From assembly GCA_028717765.1 (NCBI GenBank), contig JAQUNE010000092.1:1-6090 (forward strand): DNA of 6,090 bases. Direction: 5' to 3'. Shown here piece by piece: positions 1 to 4,270 of this stretch. Made by a program: the position numbers and the translations under genes. Origin of the DNA: Candidatus Omnitrophota bacterium. Lineage in GTDB: Bacteria > Omnitrophota > Koll11 > Gygaellales > Profunditerraquicolaceae. The notes beneath the pieces were generated by a model. The model did not search any database and had not been told where the DNA came from. It worked only from the letters and a program-made list of their open reading frames with translations. Numbering within the stretch: position 1 is the first letter of the stretch; each line of letters opens with the position of its first letter.

Positions 1-253
1 ATACAGCCGGCTCTCCGTAAAGGCGGACGATTTTGCGCTTGCGGGCCTGCTCCTTCAGCCGGCCTTTTTCCAGGTCAAATTTTAAATTATCGTAAAGTTC
101 TTTTTCTTTATTTAAGGCGGCTTGCATTTCTCTTTGGCTGGTGTCTAAACCTTTTAATAAAGAAACTTCCTCAAAATGATTCAGGTAAACGCAGCCGGGG
201 AGAAAAATCACCGCCAGGCCTAAGAATAAACAAAAAAGCTTATTTTTTACCAT
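1..253 (-). CDS. Small lipoprotein, 5' part only (cut by window edge)
   Basis: This reading frame starts at ATG 251-253 and stays open to the window edge, giving 84 codons without a stop. The N-terminus has lysines at 3 and 5, a hydrophobic stretch to about residue 17, and a lipobox FLPGC with the acylated cysteine at residue 21. The mature part is charged and probably helical or coiled-coil (about residues 27-74, rich in K, E, L and Q) and ends at the edge with RLYGEPAV. A 'YGxP' element also occurs in some small outer-membrane lipoproteins, but that is too little to assign a family. The product is inferred to be membrane-anchored outside the cytoplasm. A good -10 box lies only a few bases before the ATG and no Shine-Dalgarno sequence is visible, so the message may be nearly leaderless. 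The gene is last in the direction of transcription and appears to be separately promoted from the nitroreductase operon. Confidence 0.75.
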   Translation of the reverse strand, partial: MVKNKLFCLFLGLAVIFLPGCVYLNHFEEVSLLKGLDTSQREMQAALNKEKELYDNLKFDLEKGRLKEQARKRKIVRLYGEPAV

Positions 254-259
254 GGATTA

Positions 260-287
260 ATTATACGCCTGTAAATCAAAATTCCAA
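260..287 (-). promoter_or_regulatory. Sigma-70-like promoter of the lipoprotein gene
   Basis: Reading the minus strand, TTGGAA (282-287) and a perfect TATAAT (260-265) are 16 bp apart. Only six bases separate the -10 box from the ATG at 253, so transcription would begin at or next to the start codon. Confidence 0.5.
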
Positions 288-309
288 AGTATTTTTAGGA
301 TGGAAAATG

Positions 310-321
310 GCGGGTGCCCGC
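310..321 (-). terminator. Possible weak terminator hairpin after the nitroreductase gene
   Basis: GCGGG and CCCGC face each other around a two-base centre, so the realistic fold is a four-base-pair stem with a four-base loop. It lies 10 bp after the stop codon. On the minus strand the next bases include only a short T stretch (ATTTT). This is weak evidence for an intrinsic terminator. Confidence 0.25.
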
Positions 322-330
322 TAATCGTTC

Positions 331-1155
331 CTATTTCCATTTGATACCCGGGCTGTTGCGCATAGGTACCCGGTGGTAATCGTATTTGGCAAAACCCAGC
401 ATCATAGCGCCATGGCAGGCCGCCCTGGAAGAAAGCCCGACTGCTTTGCGCACTTCATCCGACATATTAACCGCTATGCTGACATACCCTGCCCAGCAGG
501 CGCCCAGGCCGAAAGATAACGCCGCCAGTTCAAAATAAGAAAGGGCGATGGTGCAGGCTTGCGCTCCGGTAGGCTCGTCTTTAACTGAATAGGCAAGGAT
601 AACATGCGGCGCTCCACGGCATATTCGGTCAGCGCCCTTATCTTGCGCGCTGACGATATTTTTAAAACGCAGCATATCAGCCAGCGGAGATTTCTCATCT
701 ATCATCGCGCGCATCCAGTCTGTAACCGCTCCTGAAAGCTGGGCGACATTTTCTTTGCCGCTGATCACCTCCCACAACACCGGCTGACGATTGATCCCGG
801 TAGGCGCGTAGCGGGCAATATCTATGACCTTTTCAATGACCGGGCGGTCAACCAATTGGTCTTTGTAATTCCGGACCGAACGCCGGCCTTTAAACAAAAA
901 TTCTATTTTTTCCGGGCCGAGCTTCCAGCCTTCTTTTAAGGCAAGGCAATCCTGGGGAGCCATAGTCTTTAAGCTAAGCGCGTCATGAGGGCAGACTGCC
1001 ATACAATGGCCGCAGTTGATGCAGAGTTCTTCCGCGCCATCAACCGGATAAGGAACGCGGGACTTTTCATCCATACCGATTATTTGCACCGGACAGACAA
1101 AAGCGCACTGTCCGTCGCCCTTGCATTTTGCTTTATCAATAGTGAATAAACTCAT
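331..1155 (-). CDS. Ferredoxin-nitroreductase fusion (FMN-dependent nitroreductase family)
   Basis: This 274-residue protein joins an N-terminal two-cluster ferredoxin domain (about 1-65) to a nitroreductase domain (about 80-274). The second cluster motif is complete, CINCGHCMAVCP (C45, C48, C51, C55). The first is CKGDGQCAFVCP (C11, C17, C21), with Asp14 where the second cysteine normally sits. The nitroreductase part opens with RRSVRNY, the usual phosphate-contacting start of the FMN site, followed by APTGINRQP. Near the C-terminus it has GLGACWAGY, also typical of the family. Members are cytoplasmic flavoproteins that reduce varied electron acceptors; the fused ferredoxin presumably feeds electrons. 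The natural substrate cannot be read from sequence. The length matches fused members of this family. The start is ATG 1153-1155, preceded by GGCGGA. It overlaps the stop of the RlpA-like gene by four bases (ATGA), which indicates translational coupling. Confidence 0.92.
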   Translation of the reverse strand: MSLFTIDKAKCKGDGQCAFVCPVQIIGMDEKSRVPYPVDGAEELCINCGHCMAVCPHDALSLKTMAPQDCLALKEGWKLGPEKIEFLFKGRRSVRNYKDQLVDRPVIEKVIDIARYAPTGINRQPVLWEVISGKENVAQLSGAVTDWMRAMIDEKSPLADMLRFKNIVSAQDKGADRICRGAPHVILAYSVKDEPTGAQACTIALSYFELAALSFGLGACWAGYVSIAVNMSDEVRKAVGLSSRAACHGAMMLGFAKYDYHRVPMRNSPGIKWK

Positions 1156-1532
1156 TCTTCCGCCTTTCCAGGGTAAACCTCACCAACCCTTACCCGGATC
1201 ACTCCTTTTTCCAGGTCAGCTATTTTTTTAAATGCCTCGCGGCTTAAGTCGATCTTTCTTCCCATCAGAGACAGATAAAGCGACGGGCCAAAATCATTGT
1301 GCCTTACTTCTACGCATTTGTTATTTTCCAGGTTACATACCAGGTAATATTTCCCAAAGCCTTTACTGCGCATGGCGCAAGTAAGCTGGCCTTGCTGATA
1401 AATTTCTCCGGAAGAGGTATGGTGCGGGTCATACCAGGTGGCAAGGCCGGTTGACAGATGATACTTTACCGGCTTGGCCTGGAAGGCGGCAAGAATAATT
1501 AGAAAGACTATTAAAATCCAATAACGTCTCAA
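1152..1532 (-). CDS. RlpA-like double-psi beta-barrel protein, exported
   Basis: The 126-residue product has an N-terminal hydrophobic segment (about 4-18, after MRRYW), read as a signal peptide or membrane anchor. No lipobox is seen, unlike classical RlpA lipoproteins. The rest is one RlpA-like double-psi barrel: GLATWYDPHHTSSGE (29-43), VEVRHNDFGP (74-83) and GRKIDLSREAFKKI (91-104). RlpA proteins act on peptidoglycan in the periplasm; some are lytic transglycosylases acting on denuded glycan. The acidic residues expected at the active site are present as E43 in SSGE and D80 in NDFGP. There is no C-terminal SPOR domain, so it is the minimal barrel form. Three cysteines (C52, C66, C73) are unusual and could form a disulfide. 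The start codon is TTG (1530-1532), preceded by AGGGG at a suitable distance. It lies 9 bp after the Smr gene and overlaps the nitroreductase gene by four bases. Confidence 0.85.
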   Translation of the reverse strand: MRRYWILIVFLIILAAFQAKPVKYHLSTGLATWYDPHHTSSGEIYQQGQLTCAMRSKGFGKYYLVCNLENNKCVEVRHNDFGPSLYLSLMGRKIDLSREAFKKIADLEKGVIRVRVGEVYPGKAEE

Positions 1533-1541
1533 GAATAACCC

Positions 1542-1796
1542 CTAAAACCTGAAATGCACAAATATTCTGCCGAAGTTCTTATCGTCCTTTTCAATGCGGC
1601 GGTAGAGCTTTTTAATCTGCGGCTGCTCTAAGAAACGCAAGACACTTTTCTTTAACTGCCCGCTCCCCTTGCCGGGGATGATCTCCACCAGCTCTATTCT
1701 TTTGCTCACCGCCTCCTGGATCACCCGGTTAAGCTCGCTCTCAATCTCCCTGCCATTACTGAAAATATCATGTAAATCTAATTTAATTTTTGCCAT
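1542..1796 (-). CDS. Stand-alone Smr-domain protein
   Basis: The 84-residue protein is essentially a single Smr (small MutS-related) domain: LDLHD at residues 6-10, then IIPGKGSGQLKKSV (39-52), ending GRIFVHFRF. Smr domains bind or cut nucleic acids, and several are RNA or branched-DNA nucleases. The family's usual HGxGxG motif is PGKGSG here (41-46), so the histidine is replaced by proline; the LDLH histidine is kept. Many short stand-alone Smr proteins share this IPGKGSG form, so nuclease activity should not be assumed. The open frame extends upstream to GTG 1818-1820, but those eight codons lie inside a dispersed repeat. I therefore take ATG 1794-1796, which begins directly at the domain. 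No clear Shine-Dalgarno sequence precedes either start. It appears to be the first gene of a three-gene operon with the RlpA-like and nitroreductase genes. Confidence 0.82.
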   Translation of the reverse strand: MAKIKLDLHDIFSNGREIESELNRVIQEAVSKRIELVEIIPGKGSGQLKKSVLRFLEQPQIKKLYRRIEKDDKNFGRIFVHFRF

Positions 1797-1800
1797 CGAA

Positions 1801-1897
1801 CACAATAATTTTTTGAACACCTAAAAGCTTTTGTTTAGTGAAATCCCGCGAAGCGGGATATCTAGTGAAGTCCTTGTGAGCGCAAGCAAACAAGGAC
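1801..1897 (-). repeat. Intergenic hairpin repeat, copy A (two hairpin units)
   Basis: On the plus strand this copy begins CACAATAAT, carries an optional insert (TGAACACCTAAAAGCTTT), then has two TAGTGAA-plus-hairpin units. The first hairpin is ATCCCGC/GCGGGAT (1843-1849 with 1853-1859, loop GAA). The second is GTCCTTGT/ACAAGGAC (1870-1877 with 1890-1897), enclosing an internal GA/AA loop and a GC-GCAA-GC tip. It fills the gap between the membrane-protein and Smr genes. Related copies are at 2304, 3001 and 4148. Confidence 0.75.
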
Positions 1898-1906
1898 AAG
1901 CGCTGA

Positions 1907-2248
1907 TCATCGCGGAGAGGTAATCACAAGGGAGAATATCCAAACAAATAGAGATGCTGTCACCATTGTCATGAGGGCGGCAATAACCGCCATGACCTTA
2001 TCTTTTCCCTGGTATGGCGCGCCATCCGGCCGCGTTCCTTTACCAAGAAGGACTCTGCCGCATTTAACGGCGCACAACCCAAAAAGGCAAAAGAAGAAGC
2101 TTCCATACCCTATCCCGAAAGCAACATTACGCTTAACTCCCAATTTAAACAAAACAAAAAACACAATTGCCGCGATAATGATCCCAATAGTCCAGATCGT
2201 GTCTAAACTGACAGCTCCGGCTTTTCCTGATTTCTGATTACAGCGCAT
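1907..2248 (-). CDS. Small membrane protein with three predicted helices, function unknown
   Basis: I do not recognise a family. From the chosen start the protein has 113 residues and three strongly hydrophobic segments, at about 17-38, 43-62 and 84-109. They are separated by a short basic turn (VKRN) and by a polar loop (KGTRPDGAPYQGKDK, about 70-84). The N-terminus is short, basic and polar (MRCNQKSGK). It is inferred to be an integral inner-membrane protein. An upstream in-frame ATG at 2276-2278 is part of a TATAATG sequence that reads as the -10 box. The ATG at 2246-2248 has an ideal Shine-Dalgarno sequence and is preferred. The gene sits alone between two copies of the intergenic hairpin repeat, with its own promoter-like -10, so it looks monocistronic. 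Confidence 0.7.
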   Translation of the reverse strand: MRCNQKSGKAGAVSLDTIWTIGIIIAAIVFFVLFKLGVKRNVAFGIGYGSFFFCLFGLCAVKCGRVLLGKGTRPDGAPYQGKDKVMAVIAALMTMVTASLFVWIFSLVITSPR

Positions 2249-2255
2249 ACCCCTA

Positions 2256-2262
2256 CCTCCTT
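2256..2262 (-). promoter_or_regulatory. Ribosome binding site that fixes the start of the membrane-protein gene
   Basis: The minus strand reads AAGGAGG seven bases before the ATG at 2246-2248. It lies downstream of the alternative ATG at 2278, so it can only serve the shorter form. Confidence 0.7.
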
Positions 2263-2276
2263 TTTTGTTTCTTTTC

Positions 2277-2282
2277 ATTATA
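2277..2282 (-). promoter_or_regulatory. -10 box of the membrane-protein gene
   Basis: A perfect TATAAT lies about 29 bp before the preferred ATG. The -35 region is poor (best GTGTTA, 18 bp away, within or next to repeat copy B), so this promoter may be weak or need an activator. Confidence 0.4.
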
Positions 2283-2303
2283 CCGCCCTAAACAAGAAAC
2301 TAA

Positions 2304-2340
2304 CACAATAATCTTTTGAACACCTAAAAGCTTTATTTAG
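2304..2340 (-). repeat. Intergenic repeat, copy B (without the hairpin end)
   Basis: Its 37 bases match copy A (1801-1838) at almost every position, including the TGAACACCTAAAAGCTT insert. The match stops after TTTAG, where the hairpin would begin; 12 bp later comes the antitoxin stop codon. This is a truncated copy. Confidence 0.75.
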
Positions 2341-2352
2341 CAAATACATCCC

Positions 2353-2604
2353 TTACGCCTCGGCAACTTTATGCAGAATCTCCGAAATGAAAGTTTGATA
2401 CTTAACACCCATCTTCTGCGCTTTCTGTTTGATGTGTTCTAAATCATAGCTGTTTACGCGGATACTTAAAACAGAATCTTTCTTACGCCTTTCAAGGGCC
2501 TCTTTAATCTCTTCAAACCTTTTCTTGTTAACACTCACATATTCTCCCCTCAGTAACGAGTCTTCAATGGCCTTTTCCTGCCTGGTAAGTTTAATCCGTC
2601 TCAT
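2353..2604 (-). CDS. CopG/BrnA-type ribbon-helix-helix antitoxin
   Basis: This 83-residue protein has a charged N-terminal helical part (1-43). A ribbon-helix-helix region follows at about 44-81: beta strand SVLSIRVN, then DLEHIKQKAQKMG and YQTFISEILHKV. The SIRV...DL..IK..A...G..YQT.IS..LHK pattern is that of the CopG-type antitoxins that accompany BrnT toxins. Such proteins dimerise to bind an operator and wrap the toxin. The gene starts inside the end of the toxin gene (14-base overlap). It has its own AAGGAG about 11 bases before the ATG, whereas the toxin has no visible ribosome binding site. This arrangement would favour antitoxin synthesis. Toxin first, antitoxin second is the usual brnTA order. 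Confidence 0.88.
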   Translation of the reverse strand: MRRIKLTRQEKAIEDSLLRGEYVSVNKKRFEEIKEALERRKKDSVLSIRVNSYDLEHIKQKAQKMGVKYQTFISEILHKVAEA

Positions 2605-2863
2605 GCCTGGCTTTCTCCTTTCTATAAATCCTGGTATATTTACGACTAGGGTAAAGCGTTTTTAAAAAGATGCCCTCTCCATCCCAAACAAAAGGCACCA
2701 GCCAAATATAATCCTTGTATTCAAAAAGCATCATCATTTGATTTTCTCTTTGCGGGCTATCTTTGAAATCTACGAATTTTGCCTCAACTATCTCTTCAAA
2801 AGAAACTCCCCGAGTACGTTTTAACCGCCTGCTCTTTAACGGACTCCATCTGATCTTACCCAT
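2591..2863 (-). CDS. BrnT-like toxin (DUF497 family), putative ribonuclease
   Basis: The 90-residue protein fits the BrnT/DUF497 plan. It opens with a short strand and basic stretch (IRWSPLKSRRLKRTRG), then GVSFEEIVEA, which matches the family's '(H/R)GVSFEEA' helix. A block of beta strands follows (MMMLFEYKDYIWLVPFVWDGEGIF in outline), and the C-terminus is basic (SRKYTRIYRKEKARHE). BrnT toxins are RelE-fold RNases that block translation; the match is by pattern, and this copy is divergent. The downstream overlapping CopG-type antitoxin makes the call much firmer. The start ATG 2861-2863 has no Shine-Dalgarno sequence. A consensus promoter ends about 31 bp upstream, with a palindrome over its -10 box, as expected for autoregulation. 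Confidence 0.8.
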   Translation of the reverse strand: MGKIRWSPLKSRRLKRTRGVSFEEIVEAKFVDFKDSPQRENQMMMLFEYKDYIWLVPFVWDGEGIFLKTLYPSRKYTRIYRKEKARHETD

Positions 2864-2940
2864 AAAGCTAGTGTGTCACGGAGTGTATATACAATTGTAT
2901 TACTTTTTATATTGCTTGTCAATAGTTTTTCCGCCTCCAT
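2836..2940 (-). CDS. Possible 34-codon ORF with strong RBS overlapping the toxin start
   Basis: ATG 2938-2940 is preceded by AAAGGAGG at six bases, the best ribosome binding site in the region. The frame runs 34 codons, passes through the toxin promoter DNA and stops 28 bp inside the toxin gene. The peptide (MEAEKLLTSNIKSNTIVYTL, then 14 more residues) resembles nothing I know. It may be a leader peptide coupling translation to the toxin, or the stump of a gene interrupted by the toxin-antitoxin module. It could also be chance created by the duplicated leader. Confidence 0.3.
   Translation of the reverse strand: MEAEKLLTSNIKSNTIVYTLRDTLALWVRSDGVR
2889..2922 (-). promoter_or_regulatory. Promoter and overlapping operator of the toxin-antitoxin operon
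   Basis: TTGACA (2917-2922) and TACAAT (2894-2899) are separated by exactly 17 bp, a near-consensus sigma-70 promoter. The perfect 12-bp palindrome ATACAATTGTAT (2889-2900) covers the whole -10 box. It is the natural candidate for binding by the ribbon-helix-helix antitoxin. Transcription would start near 2887, leaving a leader of about 24 nt without a Shine-Dalgarno sequence. Confidence 0.75.
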
Positions 2941-2946
2941 GACCCG

Positions 2947-2974
2947 CCTCCTTTCTACTCTAATAGACGTAGAA
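2947..2974 (-). repeat. Duplicated leader module, copy 1 (hairpin plus Shine-Dalgarno)
   Basis: The minus strand reads TTCTACGTCTATTAGAGTAG followed by AAAGGAGG. TTCTAC pairs with GTAGAA and TCT with AGA, giving a small hairpin whose foot runs into the ribosome binding site. Copy 2 at 3601-3628 is identical except for one base. Confidence 0.7.
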
Positions 2975-3000
2975 GAAGGCCAAATCTCACAAGGAACAAG

Positions 3001-3069
3001 CACAACAATCTTTATCAAGCACAATAATTTTTATTTAGCGCAGTCCTTGTGAGCGTAGCAAACAAGGAT
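3001..3069 (-). repeat. Intergenic hairpin repeat, copy C (tandem core, one hairpin)
   Basis: Plus-strand CACAACAATCTTTAT (from 3001) and CACAATAATTTTTAT (from 3020) are tandem versions of the repeat core, 19 bp apart. The hairpin TCCTTGT/ACAAGGA (3044-3050 with 3062-3068) follows, with the same GA...AA internal loop and a GC-GTA-GC tip. The copy lies just after the ORF6N stop codon. Confidence 0.75.
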
Positions 3070-3081
3070 CAAGCTTGAGAC

Positions 3082-3594
3082 TTATGATTTCTGGAATCTA
3101 ATTATTCTTTTCTCTGTAACCTTAGGCGGTACGAGCAATTGCCGGATTGCTTCAAAAATATCTATTATCTTTTCATCGTGTTCCGCATACTTCTTCTCTA
3201 AACCTTCTATCTTTATGGCTAATTCTTTGTGCGTTAAAAGTAATTCTCTCAATTTCACAAAGGCGCGCATTATTTGAATATTTACCTTGATGGCTCTTCC
3301 GCTGTTTAAGACGCTGGAAAGCATAGCTACACCTTCCTGAGTAAAAACAAATACGTTAGGCGCATGTTTAATCTTGGAACTTATCACAGTTTGTGATAAG
3401 TCCATAATCTCCATCCGGGTAAGCGAAAACATAAAATCTCCCGGAAAACGTTCGATATTCCTCCTCACCGCTTGGTTCAATATCCTGGTCTCTACGCCAT
3501 AAAGCGCTGCTAAATCGCGATCAATCATTACTTTCTTGCCTCTTATTTCAAATATCCTTGACGCAATTATCTCAGCTGACATTCCGTTTGCCAT
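3082..3594 (-). CDS. ORF6N-domain DNA-binding protein
   Basis: This 170-residue protein carries a clear ORF6N domain at about 8-95. Key stretches are IFEIRGKKVMIDRDLAALYG (14-33), ETRILNQAVRRNIERFPGDF (35-54) and FVFTQEGVAMLSSVL (82-96), which closely follow the family consensus. The next part (about 97-155) is helical and probably coiled-coil (RAFVKLRELLLTHKELAIKI, then EKKYAEHDEKI). The end is basic (EKRIIRFQKS). ORF6N domains occur in phage antirepressor-like proteins and in many chromosomal islands; they are presumed DNA-binding regulators, and the target is unknown. The length is normal for the chromosomal form. The ATG at 3592-3594 has AAAGGAGG six bases upstream, within the duplicated leader, so the next Met (residue 5) is too far away to be the start. 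It is transcribed alone or from read-through past the terminator at 3648. Confidence 0.9.
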   Translation of the reverse strand: MANGMSAEIIASRIFEIRGKKVMIDRDLAALYGVETRILNQAVRRNIERFPGDFMFSLTRMEIMDLSQTVISSKIKHAPNVFVFTQEGVAMLSSVLNSGRAIKVNIQIMRAFVKLRELLLTHKELAIKIEGLEKKYAEHDEKIIDIFEAIRQLLVPPKVTEKRIIRFQKS

Positions 3595-3600
3595 AACTAG

Positions 3601-3628
3601 CCTCCTTTATACTCTAATAGACGTAGAA
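3601..3628 (-). repeat. Duplicated leader module, copy 2, serving the ORF6N gene
   Basis: It differs from copy 1 (2947-2974) at one of 28 positions (A3609 for C2955). That change breaks one pair of the hairpin and creates TATAAA before GGAGG. Weaker similarity continues about 15 bp further upstream in both copies. Confidence 0.7.
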
Positions 3629-3647
3629 AGGAACGCAATCTAACCAC

Positions 3648-3679
3648 AAAAAACCCAAGCCCTTTCCGAGCTTGGGGTT
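3648..3679 (-). terminator. Rho-independent terminator after the DUF6941-type gene
   Basis: On the minus strand CCCAAGC (3676-3670) pairs with GCTTGGG (3660-3654) around a nine-base loop, and a run of six Ts follows at once. It sits 45 bp past the stop codon. A near copy is at 4209-4238. Confidence 0.85.
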
Positions 3680-3712
3680 AAAAATTATGACCGTCCTTTT
3701 TATTTATTTCTT

Positions 3713-3726
3713 TAGGTTCTAACCTA
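3713..3726. repeat. Short inverted repeat over the DUF6941-type stop codon
   Basis: TAGGTT and AACCTA flank a two-base centre; the stop codon of the minus-strand gene is part of the right arm. It could be a protein-binding dyad or chance. Confidence 0.3.
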
Positions 3727-4116
3727 CTTCGGCTGTATTACAAATAAAGGCAAGGAGCCTTCGCTTCTACCGTCAATAGCCAAATCAATTGAATATTCAC
3801 CATATTTCTCAAGCTTCAGCCTTTGGATATTAAGGATCAAATTCGCCGAGCCTGACCTTTGGCCGTCCGGGAAATTTACGTTTATAGTCCCATTAGCAGG
3901 AGGAATTATATTTTTCCCATCTAAATCAACGAAAGTAACAGCAACCTTATGCTCTCCTCTTTCAATGCTTTCAAATCTTATTCTAAGAGCAATTGTGCAT
4001 TGAGGATGTATAACCGGCATTTGAGCAGCGCAAATCGTATCAAAGGCGCCCAGCAAATTCAACTTTCCCATATCATTTGTCGCCGCATCGCATAAAGAAT
4101 ACACTTCTATATTCAT
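3724..4116 (-). CDS. DUF6941-like protein, function unknown
   Basis: The 130-residue protein resembles the family of about 130 residues I know as DUF6941. It begins with a short strand and VYSLCDAATNDMGKLNLLGA, followed by FDTI and IHPQCTIALRIRFE (36-49). A region on the pattern NLILNIQRLKLEKYGEYSID follows (about 91-110), with an end like GRSEGSLPLFV. The pattern suggests a compact, all-beta cytoplasmic protein with no signal peptide. No biochemical role is established for the family that I know of. ATG 4114-4116 has CAGGAG six to eight bases upstream. An ATG four bases further up (4118-4120) is in another frame. The gene has its own promoter and terminator and is therefore a single transcription unit. 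Confidence 0.75.
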   Translation of the reverse strand: MNIEVYSLCDAATNDMGKLNLLGAFDTICAAQMPVIHPQCTIALRIRFESIERGEHKVAVTFVDLDGKNIIPPANGTINVNFPDGQRSGSANLILNIQRLKLEKYGEYSIDLAIDGRSEGSLPLFVIQPK

Positions 4117-4136
4117 CCATGGCTCCTGTTTATTCT

Positions 4137-4165
4137 ATTATATCAAACACAATAATCTTTATCCA
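4137..4165 (-). promoter_or_regulatory. Promoter of the DUF6941-type gene, overlapping repeat copy D
   Basis: A perfect TATAAT (4137-4142) lies 17 bp from TGGATA (4160-4165, four of six matches to TTGACA). The -35 box and the conserved AAAGATTATTGTG core of repeat copy D occupy the upstream part, so the repeat contributes promoter sequence here. Confidence 0.6.
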
Positions 4166-4195
4166 GTGAAGTCCTGCGACCCTAAGGGAGCAGGA
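4148..4195 (-). repeat. Intergenic hairpin repeat, copy D
   Basis: The plus strand starts CACAATAATCTTTAT, then CCAGTGAAG and the hairpin TCCTGC/GCAGGA (4172-4177 with 4190-4195). That stem encloses GA, CCC-TAA-GGG and A. It has the same design as copies A and C, but different stem bases on both sides. Confidence 0.7.
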
Positions 4196-4208
4196 AACGC
4201 CCTAAAGC

Positions 4209-4238
4209 AAAAATCCCAAGCCCTTTTCAAGCTTGGGG
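4209..4238 (-). terminator. Rho-independent terminator after the HEPN gene
   Basis: CCCAAGC (4237-4231, minus strand) pairs with GCTTGGG (4221-4215) around a nine-base loop and is followed by ATTTTT. It lies 33 bp after the stop codon. Stem and surroundings closely match the terminator at 3648-3679. Confidence 0.85.
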
Positions 4239-4270
4239 TTTCAGGAAATTATAACCACCCACTTTATTTT

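Noticed and set aside
474..698. Minus-strand frame of 74 codons in another phase
   Set aside because: Inside the well-supported nitroreductase domain; no domain or start signal.
1797..1820. GTG 1818-1820 as the Smr start
   Set aside because: The extra eight codons fall within the dispersed repeat and have no ribosome binding site; the domain begins at ATG 1796.
1971..2237. Plus-strand open frame of 88 codons
   Set aside because: It lies wholly opposite the membrane-protein gene, which has a strong ribosome binding site, a -10 box and clear membrane segments.
1801..4195. CRISPR array
   Set aside because: The repeats are hundreds of bases apart with genes between them, not regular short repeat-spacer units.
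1907..4270. Integron cassette array with attC sites
   Set aside because: Gene content and common orientation suggested it, but no gap shows the paired RYYYAAC/GTTRRRY ends of attC, and no integrase is in view. A HattCI or IntegronFinder run would settle it.
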